The notes beneath the pieces were generated by a model that saw only the letters and a list, made by a program, of their open reading frames with translations, was not told where the DNA came from and ran no database searches. A stretch of DNA of 5,973 nt, taken from contig QMWS01000052.1 in NCBI GenBank assembly GCA_003661745.1, forward strand, positions 1 through 5,973. Reading direction: 5' to 3'. Within the stretch, counting starts at the first letter, position 1. Every line of letters starts with the position of its first letter. This stretch comes from Thermoprotei archaeon (GTDB taxonomy: Archaea > Thermoproteota > Thermoprotei_A > Sulfolobales > NBVN01). Below, in pieces: positions 1 to 4,956 of this stretch. The position numbers were made by a program, and so were the translations under genes.

Positions 1-1064
1 CACTCGCGGTAGTTAGGAATGCCGTATATTTTGGTAATTAATTCGAATGGCTTAAATGGTCTCGGATTCTTCATCTTAGTAGGCGGCTTCTTGTCCGTGT
101 TTACTTCACTTACATAGACGTACTTAACGGTCGCGTAAAGCCTGTCTGTGATGAAGGAGAGTTGAGAGATAGGAATCCATCCCTCAATAGCAATTAAGTA
201 GTCTCCTGCTAGTGCGCTAAGGAATACGTTAATCCGATCCTCCCAAGCCTTACTGACAACCTTAGCTAAGGCTACATCCTGAATTATGCTGCTTAGCAAC
301 TTCTCTAGGTTCTCCGCAGCGTCCTTAATCATCCGCTCTAGAGTCTTAACTCTCTCCTCCACCTCCCTAAGAAAGTCACGGGGCAGAATCCTCTTAGCAG
401 GAAGCGCTATTTTTTCTATGTTTAGTTTTTCGATCTGGAACAATACGTCATCTATGGAGTACGTGGGCCCGGCTAATACGTAGATGACTGTTTCTTCACT
501 TACTTTAATTTTCTTAACGACGTAGACTTCGAGGTTCTTACTGGTAATGTATCGCTCAAGGTCTTCGATACTAGATTTACTACCTAAAAGCACAACAGAT
601 GAAACTATCAGCCCCCGGAAGCTCATATCGCTTAAGTACAGTTGACTTAATTCAGGGTCGCTACAGATAACATTCAATACTTGAATCAGCTTCTTGTGCT
701 CTGCTAGGTCTTCTCGTAGCTTTTCTAAATTATTCTCTATAGTTACAGCTCTCTCGTACGACTCACTCAACTTGTCGAGTAGCTTATTTACATATTCGCT
801 TAGTGTTGAAGTTCTTATTGTTTCCTTTATTTCAACTAGTTTAGGTGTCTTTATTAGTGAGTCAAAATTATCCACTATATTCTGGAGCTTCCTTATTTTC
901 TCTAGTTCGCTCATTATTTTCTTTTTATCTTCCTCAGGCAACTCAGCAACACGCTCGGTATGTACAGCACCGAGCTCCTGCAGCTCACTAAGTAGCTTAT
1001 CTGCATAATCCTTAGGTGTTAGTATTCTTACATAAGCTAACCTCTCTGGTACAGTTACCAGCAT
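1..1064 (-). CDS. atpI: A-type ATP synthase subunit I (stator a-subunit), N-terminal part, cut by window edge
   Basis: This is the membrane stator subunit of the archaeal A1Ao ATP synthase, which carries the ion half-channels in its C-terminal membrane half and anchors the peripheral stalks with its N-terminal cytoplasmic half. The frame is open from ATG at 1064 to the window edge, giving 354 codons; the gene continues beyond base 1. I see the typical start MLVTVPERLAYVRILTPKDY, long charged coiled-coil stretches, the EGWIP motif (near residue 315) that ends the second coiled-coil/globular part, and the terminal PFELITKIYGIPNYRE. The last piece is the family's signature just before the first membrane helix, so all membrane segments lie outside. 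Family members are usually about 650-700 residues. The ATG lies 3 nt after the stop of the subunit H gene, with GGTG 8 nt upstream as a possible ribosome site, so the two are one operon and probably translationally linked. Identification is firm; exact boundaries beyond the window are unknown. Confidence 0.93.
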   Translation of the reverse strand, partial: MLVTVPERLAYVRILTPKDYADKLLSELQELGAVHTERVAELPEEDKKKIMSELEKIRKLQNIVDNFDSLIKTPKLVEIKETIRTSTLSEYVNKLLDKLSESYERAVTIENNLEKLREDLAEHKKLIQVLNVICSDPELSQLYLSDMSFRGLIVSSVVLLGSKSSIEDLERYITSKNLEVYVVKKIKVSEETVIYVLAGPTYSIDDVLFQIEKLNIEKIALPAKRILPRDFLREVEERVKTLERMIKDAAENLEKLLSSIIQDVALAKVVSKAWEDRINVFLSALAGDYLIAIEGWIPISQLSFITDRLYATVKYVYVSEVNTDKKPPTKMKNPRPFKPFELITKIYGIPNYRE

Positions 1065-1067
1065 TCC

Positions 1068-1358
1068 TCAGACACCAGTAACTGCCTTAATCACCTCTTT
1101 AATTATTTCGTCTTTTTTCTTGCTATAGTTCTCTTCAATAATTTTCTTCTTGCGCTGGTGCACCTTAATAGCTTTCTGAATTTTTTCTCTGAATTCATTA
1201 ATTACTTTGTTTATTTCATCCTCGCTTAGTGGACTATCTATCTTCTTTTCCTTCCACTCCTTAGCCTCCCTAATGGCCTCCTCGATTATCTCCTTAGCCT
1301 TCTTTTCGGCCTCCTCAATAATCTTCCTAGCCTCAGCCTCTAAATCACTAAGTGACAA
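1068..1358 (-). CDS. atpH: A-type ATP synthase peripheral stalk subunit H (G-like)
   Basis: This is a 96-residue, almost wholly helical, charged protein (repeats of EEAxKKAKEIIEEAxREA type at residues 14-37, more Lys/Glu-rich helix to about residue 92). That pattern, the length and the place directly before subunit I fit subunit H of the archaeal ATP synthase, which pairs with subunit E as a coiled-coil peripheral stalk linking the A1 head to subunit I. The same H-I order opens the ATP synthase operon in other archaea. The start is TTG at 1358: an in-frame TGA lies 5 codons upstream (1374-1376) with no ATG between, and AGGGG sits 7 nt before the TTG. A palindromic CTTATAAG TATA box at 1389-1396 predicts a transcript start near 1366, so the leader would be under 10 nt. 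Low-complexity coiled coil makes sequence-only assignment weaker than context; another coiled-coil protein is possible but unlikely. Confidence 0.82.
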   Translation of the reverse strand: MSLSDLEAEARKIIEEAEKKAKEIIEEAIREAKEWKEKKIDSPLSEDEINKVINEFREKIQKAIKVHQRKKKIIEENYSKKKDEIIKEVIKAVTGV

Positions 1359-1388
1359 AGTCGTTCCCCTTAATCAGCTAAGCCTGAT

Positions 1389-1396
1389 CTTATAAG
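1389..1396 (-). promoter_or_regulatory. TATA box of the ATP synthase operon (atpH-atpI)
   Basis: On the minus strand the region reads AAAGAATACTTATAAGA: a purine-rich BRE-like stretch followed by CTTATAAG. Its centre is about 34 nt from the TTG start of atpH, predicting a transcription start only a few bases before the AGGGG ribosome site. The element lies just downstream of the putative sRNA's D box (1406-1409), so the sRNA and the ATP synthase operon would use different promoters on the same strand. Confidence 0.55.
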
Positions 1397-1400
1397 TATT

Positions 1401-1460
1401 CTTTATCAGCCCTCACACGGTTCTTCATTAACTCAGCTCCGGAGTGCTCCTCATCACCTA
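1401..1460 (-). ncRNA. Putative C/D box guide sRNA (predicted tRNA-Val C34 methylation guide)
   Basis: Reading the minus strand from 1457: box C GTGATGA (1457-1451, matches RUGAUGA), a 14-nt guide GGAGCACTCCGGAG (1450-1437), box D' CTGA (1436-1433), a 4-nt linker, box C' ATGAAGA (1428-1422, one mismatch to consensus), a 12-nt guide ACCGTGTGAGGG (1421-1410) and box D CTGA (1409-1406). This is the standard archaeal C/D layout, bound by L7Ae, Nop5 and fibrillarin, and the 12-nt C'-D spacing is the value preferred in archaea. The D guide is complementary to CCCUCACACGGU, which has the form of a tRNA-Val(CAC) anticodon arm. No clear terminal stem is seen, which is common in archaeal members. The ends given are approximate. 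The gene lies between divergent atpH and pcnA; a weak AT-rich promoter candidate is at 1481-1490 on the minus strand. No expression evidence is available here. Confidence 0.72.
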
Positions 1461-1466
1461 CCTAGT

Positions 1467-1477
1467 AAATATTTTTA
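1467..1477 (+). promoter_or_regulatory. Putative TATA region of pcnA inside an inverted repeat
   Basis: AAATATTTTTA starts 43 nt before the pcnA ATG and would place transcription start around 12 nt upstream of the gene. The same 11 bases occur at 2261-2271 before the lrp-like gene. It is flanked by the 6-bp inverted repeat TACCTA (1459-1464) / TAGGTA (1476-1481), which could be a regulator site overlapping the TATA box. A second possible AT-rich element at 1481-1490 would instead give an almost leaderless mRNA; the sequence alone does not decide between them. Confidence 0.4.
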
Positions 1478-1509
1478 GGTAAATTTAGTATTTTCTCTAG
1501 GATAGGGCC

Positions 1510-2256
1510 ATGGGTGAAGAGTATGCTGTTGAGCTAGAGCATCCAAGTGCTAAGACGTTCGTAACGATTCTCGAAGCGCTGGGGAATATTGTTGATGAAG
1601 CATTATTTAGCTTTACGAAGGACGGCATGGCCGTTAAAGCTCTCGACCCAGCTAAGGTAGCGCTAATAGAGATAAAGATACCTCCAGAGGCTTTTCTTAC
1701 GTTCAAGATTACTAAAGAGTTGTCTGTTGGTATGAACTTAAGCTCCCTGATTAAGTCTATTGCGAAGCCTAAGAAGACAGATAAGCTCACGTTTAAAGCT
1801 AACGAGCAGTTTTACGAGCTAACTATTGAGGGTGTGGCGGTCAAGAGGTATAAGTACAGATCAGTTGAGGTTTCAGCTACGGAGGTCCCCGAAGTCACTC
1901 TCGACTTCAAGGTGAGAGTGCTAGTTCTTGCTCAGGCATTTAAGGCAGCTGTCAAGGATCTAAAGGGTGTTGGCTCGATAACGTTCGTTGCTGAGGACGA
2001 CCAGAACCTCTACCTTAGGGCAACTGAGGGCGGGGCTGAGGCGAAACTCTCGAAGATGGGTGGGTCAATACTTGAGATGGAGGTTAGTGAGCCGTCTAGA
2101 TGCATATATGATGAGGACTACATTACCAAGATACTGAACTTAACGGGTATAGCAGAAAATCTCGAAATTAAATTCGGCAATGACTTACCTCTTAGACTAT
2201 CATTTAATCTAGTCGATGGAGGAAGCGTTAATTATCTACTGGCTCCAAAGGCTTAA
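1510..2256 (+). CDS. pcn: DNA polymerase sliding clamp (PCNA)
   Basis: This is the ring-forming processivity factor that holds DNA polymerase, FEN1, ligase and other PIP-box proteins on DNA. The 248-residue length fits the family (about 245-250). Both clamp halves are visible: the N-terminal half opens with AKTFVTILEALGNIVDEALFSFTKDGMAVKALDPAKVAL (residues 14-52), the interdomain connecting loop falls near residues 116-131, and the second half repeats the fold from about residue 132 (DFKVRVLVLAQAFKAAVKDL) to the family-like end NYLLAPKA. ATG 1510 is the first possible start because an in-frame TAG lies at 1498-1500. Crenarchaea often carry two or three PCNA paralogues that form heterotrimers; from this sequence alone I cannot say which paralogue it is or whether it forms a homotrimer. 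It is followed after 49 nt by an Lrp-type regulator gene, and priL lies about 2 kb away on the other strand, so the locus is rich in replication genes. Confidence 0.96.
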   Translation: MGEEYAVELEHPSAKTFVTILEALGNIVDEALFSFTKDGMAVKALDPAKVALIEIKIPPEAFLTFKITKELSVGMNLSSLIKSIAKPKKTDKLTFKANEQFYELTIEGVAVKRYKYRSVEVSATEVPEVTLDFKVRVLVLAQAFKAAVKDLKGVGSITFVAEDDQNLYLRATEGGAEAKLSKMGGSILEMEVSEPSRCIYDEDYITKILNLTGIAENLEIKFGNDLPLRLSFNLVDGGSVNYLLAPKA

Positions 2257-2260
2257 ATAG

Positions 2261-2271
2261 AAATATTTTTA
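2261..2271 (+). promoter_or_regulatory. Putative TATA box of the lrp-like operon, and possible pcnA U-tract stop
   Basis: AAATATTTTTA lies 5 nt after the pcnA stop and 45 nt before the TTG start of the regulator gene, giving a predicted transcript start around 10-14 nt upstream of that TTG. The five T's at 2266-2270 could also act as a short archaeal U-tract terminator for pcnA. It is identical to the 11-mer before pcnA, and a similar GTAATTT/TAAATTT follows both. Confidence 0.38.
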
Positions 2272-2305
2272 TTGTAATTTCCCATATCTTTAATTGGGGG
2301 TTTAA

Positions 2306-2761
2306 TTGAGCTTAGAACTCGATAGGGTCGATAAGGAGCTACTAAAAATACTGCAGGAGAATGCCGATTTAACCTACGCAGAACTAGGGAGAATGTTAGG
2401 TATAAGTCCATCAACAGTATACATGAGGGTCAAGAGGCTTAAGGAGAAAGGAATAATAAAGAGAATTGTTGCTGAAGTAAATTCGGAGATCCTGGGGTAC
2501 AAGTTAAGGTCGCTAATTTTCTTAACAGTTGATGTTAAGAAGTATAACAAGGTTATTGAGGAGCTCTCTAAACTTCCGCAGGTTAAGGTTATTTACGATA
2601 TAACTGGTGAATGGACCTTCGCGCTGGAGGTATTAGCTAAGGATCACATAGAGCTATCCGATCTCCTAGATAAGATAGGCAGTATAGATGGCGTTCAGCA
2701 GACGTCAACGGCTGTGGTACTGCGCGTTATCAAGGAGGACCGCAAGGTAATTCCTCTATGA
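2306..2761 (+). CDS. Lrp/AsnC family transcriptional regulator
   Basis: This 151-residue protein has the two-domain Lrp/AsnC plan. Residues 4-55 are the winged helix-turn-helix (LDRVDKELLKILQENADLTYAELGRMLGIS, recognition helix about 33-47 with SPSTVYMRVKRLKEKGIIKR). Residues 66-145 are the RAM/effector domain with the GEWTFALEV strand (101-109), where the family usually has a G-E-(Y/W)-D/x turn involved in ligand binding and octamer contacts. Such proteins act as dimers to octamers and often repress their own gene or adjacent genes, sometimes in response to amino acids. The start is TTG at 2306: a TAA directly precedes it in frame, the next in-frame ATG would remove much of the HTH, and GGGGG sits 5 nt upstream. 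Its stop overlaps the ATG of the following gene (ATGA), so both are co-translated. Ligand and targets cannot be read from sequence. Confidence 0.93.
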   Translation: MSLELDRVDKELLKILQENADLTYAELGRMLGISPSTVYMRVKRLKEKGIIKRIVAEVNSEILGYKLRSLIFLTVDVKKYNKVIEELSKLPQVKVIYDITGEWTFALEVLAKDHIELSDLLDKIGSIDGVQQTSTAVVLRVIKEDRKVIPL

Positions 2762-3276
2762 TCCCTGTGTATGCGCATGGCTTCTTTAATGTCTGTCGAG
2801 ACGGGACAATAGTCCAGCACATAATATTTAATTACGTAGATCCGGGCAGAAGATACTCGCAGATAATTAAGGATCCTGAGAAACTAGAGAAGGAATTACA
2901 GGTAGTATCAAGTAACATGCAGAAGTTTTTGGATAGTGAGGAGGTACTAATTAATGGCGCTAGGGTGTATCCCAAGGTTATCGCTACTTGGATAGGCTTT
3001 AGTGGTTCAGAAGAGAGGCCCTACATAGAATTCTTAATAGTGTTTAAAGGTGAGTTCAGGGAAGGCATTAACACCTATGAGGATAGGTACGAACCTGATA
3101 TAGCTGAATACGACTACTGCGTAACATGGGTTTTTCCTCAGGGCTCAAGAATAGTTGACGTTGATGTTGGTTTTGAGTACGAAATAATAGGAGGCAATGT
3201 ACTTCGCTTCAATGTTCTTGAGGGCTCTGAAACTCCCGGTTATGAGAAGATTTCCTTTTACTTAGAGAATCCCTAA
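2758..3276 (+). CDS. Uncharacterised 172-residue protein coupled to the Lrp-like regulator
   Basis: I do not recognise this family. It is a soluble-looking protein without signal peptide or membrane segment. The N-terminal half has a strand-rich start (MIPVYAHGFFNVCRDGTIVQHIIFNY), then a short charged helix (about 38-60). The C-terminal half alternates hydrophobic residues in strands (88-97, 119-127, 131-143, 148-154), suggesting a beta-sandwich-like domain, with an acidic segment YEDRYEPDIAEYDY at 107-120. The protein is clearly acidic. Its ATG overlaps the TGA of the regulator gene by 4 bp, with AAGGTAA 7 nt upstream as ribosome site, so the two form one operon and the protein may be the partner, effector-side enzyme or target of that regulator (inference only). 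The last 68 bp lie within the convergent priL gene. Coding is supported by the tight coupling, its length and codon use like its neighbours. Confidence 0.8.
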   Translation: MIPVYAHGFFNVCRDGTIVQHIIFNYVDPGRRYSQIIKDPEKLEKELQVVSSNMQKFLDSEEVLINGARVYPKVIATWIGFSGSEERPYIEFLIVFKGEFREGINTYEDRYEPDIAEYDYCVTWVFPQGSRIVDVDVGFEYEIIGGNVLRFNVLEGSETPGYEKISFYLENP

Positions 3277-4357
3277 GCATTTTTCTATAGTACTGCAAGG
3301 GTGACCTAGTTCCGCAGTCACTAATGCATAAGCCTAAAGTACGCATTTTTTCGCAGCTATATACGTAGTACTTCTTCCTACTCCCTCTTATACCTGCGAG
3401 GTGCTCTATTTGGTACCTAGCTACGCGCTCATTAAAGTCCGGGCTATGCCTAAATATCTCAAGAACGCTATCCACATCAGCTCCTATATTAAGTAAAAAC
3501 GTAGCTAGAGCAAAACGCTGGTGATGAGATAGGTGCTCACCCCTGAGAATGGCGTCATAGATTGACTTAATGCATGGAGGAAAAAAGGAACTATCGACTA
3601 CTCCGCTAGGAAGCTCCTCCCCCTCCTCACGGCGTATGTATCCTCGCACATCCTTAACTACCTCTAGCACTTTATTTACTAGCGGTTGCAGTTTTGCCCT
3701 AACTTCAGCATCTATGCTTATTGCCTTAACTACATCACCAAGTATGTACCTCTTGACTGCCTCCTCCAAAAGCCTTGTGGCGTCCCGCTTATTGAGATAC
3801 ACGTATCCCTCCTTAACTAACCTATTAACTAACTTCCACTTAGGTTCGGTAAGCAGCTTCTCAGCCACTACCAGGTAGTGCGTTATAGGAACTCTGAATT
3901 GATAGCACTCAACAATAGTTTTACCTGTCCTAACGTCCTCGCCCACAATTACCGCATAACCGCACTTATTAGTGTTAGAGCCTAAGTACTCTAACCGCAG
4001 ACTTAGTCTCCTGGCAAGTACCTCCAGCAGCTTATCTTGCTCAGACAGGAAGAAATTCCTAGAGCGCTTAGCTTCATAATCGACAAACTTACTCAGAGCC
4101 CATGAATCAGCAAGTGCGGTTAGAGTTAATGATAAGTAGAAGGAAAATACTTCCTCATCCTCCTTAGGGGATGGGACGTACCTTCTGCTGCGTAAGTAAG
4201 TATCTATTCTGTATATGGCTCTTTCGACATAGCTGGGAATTTCAGCTAATGCATCAATACCTACACCCACTCCAAAGAAATCCTTGGCGTAGTCTATTAA
4301 GTTAGCTAGGTAGGGATACTTAACATACACTGTTATCCTTTCAGTGCCATACCTCAA
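3209..4357 (-). CDS. priL: DNA primase large subunit PriL (Fe-S)
   Basis: This is the non-catalytic large subunit of the archaeal/eukaryotic-type primase; with PriS it makes the primers for replication. At 382 residues it fits the family. The N-terminal helical domain (about 1-240) includes the start YVKYPYLANLIDYAKDFFG and the HYLVVAEKLLTEPKWKLVNRLVKEGYVYL segment. The C-terminal domain has FPPCIKSIYDAILRGEHLSHHQRFALATFLLNIG and the four cysteines expected to hold the 4Fe-4S cluster: C262, C335, C344 and C348, followed by GTRSPLQYYRK. Start: TTG at 4357, with GGAG 5 nt upstream and an in-frame TGA 6 codons above; no ATG is available. The last 22 codons or so overlap the convergent gene, and the final residues after LSKRK are hydrophilic and probably a variable tail. 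priL beside ATP synthase genes is, as I recall, also seen in Sulfolobus. Identification is secure. Confidence 0.96.
   Translation of the reverse strand: MRYGTERITVYVKYPYLANLIDYAKDFFGVGVGIDALAEIPSYVERAIYRIDTYLRSRRYVPSPKEDEEVFSFYLSLTLTALADSWALSKFVDYEAKRSRNFFLSEQDKLLEVLARRLSLRLEYLGSNTNKCGYAVIVGEDVRTGKTIVECYQFRVPITHYLVVAEKLLTEPKWKLVNRLVKEGYVYLNKRDATRLLEEAVKRYILGDVVKAISIDAEVRAKLQPLVNKVLEVVKDVRGYIRREEGEELPSGVVDSSFFPPCIKSIYDAILRGEHLSHHQRFALATFLLNIGADVDSVLEIFRHSPDFNERVARYQIEHLAGIRGSRKKYYVYSCEKMRTLGLCISDCGTRSPLQYYRKMLRDSLSKRKSSHNREFQSPQEH
3280..3284 (+). terminator. Possible U-tract terminator of the lrp operon
   Basis: Five T's (GCATTTTTC) follow the stop of the 172-residue gene by 3 nt. Short U-tracts are sufficient terminators in many archaea. 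It lies inside the priL coding region on the other strand, so the two convergent transcripts would still overlap at their 3' ends. Confidence 0.35.
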
Positions 4358-4382
4358 AGCTGCTCCATGTTCAACTCATGCG

Positions 4383-4467
4383 TAAGTAATCTAATAAGTA
4401 GTTAAGAACATCAAAGACCAAAGAAAGTGACCCCACCCGGAATACGTCCTTAAAAGCAGATTACTTA
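4383..4467. repeat. 10-bp perfect inverted repeat upstream of priL
   Basis: TAAGTAATCT (4383-4392) and AGATTACTTA (4458-4467) are exact reverse complements 65 nt apart. A shorter inner pair, TTAAG (4402-4406) and CTTAA (4449-4453), nests inside. Together they almost fill the 138-nt gap between priL and the 138-residue gene. In RNA this could be a long-stem leader structure; in DNA, paired protein sites. No box motifs of C/D or H/ACA sRNA are present, and nothing else is seen in this gap. Confidence 0.5.
4390..4397 (-). promoter_or_regulatory. Possible TATA box of priL
   Basis: On the minus strand the region reads CTACTTATTAGATTAC; the TTATTAGA core is about 37 nt before the TTG start of priL, predicting a transcript start close to the GGAG ribosome site. 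The stretch overlaps one arm of a 10-bp inverted repeat (4383-4392). A second candidate, GCTTTTAAGG near 4448-4457, would give a 70-nt leader. Confidence 0.33.
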
Positions 4468-4495
4468 TCTTGCTCTCAAGGGCGAGCTAGAGGTT

Positions 4496-4912
4496 TTATT
4501 CATTCCGTTCTGCCAGTAACTCGTGTAGGTCCTTCTTGGCTATTCTCTTTGCTATCTCATTAAGCGCCCTGAATACGTTCTCACTCACCAATATATCCCC
4601 ATCATCAACAGCTATACCTATTCCCTCAAATGGCGTTAACGGCGGATCCGGCAAGTGAGGATCGGGCTTCTCCTTACCTACGTAAACCCACCTTAACTTT
4701 CTGCCTCGATTCTTTACTACTCTGTACCAGTACCTGCCAAAGTAAACATACTTTACCCTCCGGTCACCTACTTCTTTATGCACTACGTGAATAGGCTTAA
4801 GGTAGTAGCCACTTTCTTTTATCCTTGAATTGTATTCATATATCTTTATTCTGTATGGGGTGTACAGATCCATGATTATTCTATATCCACCCTTAATTCT
4901 TATTGTCTTCAC
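4496..4912 (-). CDS. Uncharacterised basic 138-residue protein
   Basis: I do not recognise this family. I place the start at GTG 4912, not at the upstream ATG 4969, because a perfect Shine-Dalgarno AGGAGGTG lies 7 nt before the GTG and the longer form would overlap the preceding gene by 13 bp. The first 80 residues are strongly basic and aromatic, with hairpin-like strands (YRIKIYEYNSR, RVKYVYFGRYWYRVV, RKLRWVYVGK at about 20-80). A proline-rich stretch KPDPHLPDPPLTPFEGIGI (82-100) follows, and the end is a charged helix (about 112-137). There is no signal peptide or membrane segment. The basic, aromatic hairpins would suit nucleic acid binding, but that is inference. The gene follows the 151-residue gene by 44 nt on the same strand and may share its transcript; priL is 138 nt further on. 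Confidence 0.75.
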   Translation of the reverse strand: MKTIRIKGGYRIIMDLYTPYRIKIYEYNSRIKESGYYLKPIHVVHKEVGDRRVKYVYFGRYWYRVVKNRGRKLRWVYVGKEKPDPHLPDPPLTPFEGIGIAVDDGDILVSENVFRALNEIAKRIAKKDLHELLAERNE

Positions 4913-4919
4913 GCGTTCC

Positions 4920-4927
4920 CACCTCCT
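4920..4927 (-). promoter_or_regulatory. Strong Shine-Dalgarno that sets the GTG start of the 138-residue gene
   Basis: On the minus strand AGGAGGTG, a full match to the anti-SD of archaeal 16S rRNA, is followed by 7 nt (GGAACGC) and GTG at 4912-4910. It lies inside the frame of the longer ATG (4969) version, which argues that those 19 extra codons are not translated. Confidence 0.7.
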
Positions 4928-4956
4928 AAAATTAACTATTTGCGTGGTTAAGGTAT

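Noticed and set aside
286..1008. Plus-strand open frames of 65 and 104 residues opposite atpI.
   Set aside because: They are Ser/Leu-rich antisense shadows of a clearly coding minus-strand ATP synthase subunit, with no ribosome site or family features.
1207..1790. Open frames opposite atpH (plus) and opposite pcnA (minus).
   Set aside because: Both are shadows of well-identified genes on the other strand and cross their promoters.
2108..2137. ATGATGA and CTGA inside pcnA resembling C/D boxes.
   Set aside because: The spacing is 19 nt, no C'/D pair follows, and the bases are explained by clamp codons.
2734..2738. Perfect GGAGG near the end of the regulator gene as ribosome site for the 172-residue gene.
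   Set aside because: It lies 19 nt from the ATG, too far for normal use; AAGGTAA at 7 nt and ATGA coupling are more likely.
3521..3546. Plus-strand GTGATGA followed after 15 nt by CTGA, like boxes C and D'.
   Set aside because: It lies antisense within priL coding sequence and no C' or second D box follows at suitable spacing, so it is best explained by chance.
3570..3878. Plus-strand 102-residue frame opposite priL.
   Set aside because: It is Ser/Thr-rich shadow translation of the primase gene, with no support of its own.
4383..4467. H/ACA guide RNA reading of the stem with internal pocket upstream of priL.
   Set aside because: No ACA follows the lower stem on either strand and no K-turn is evident in the apical part.
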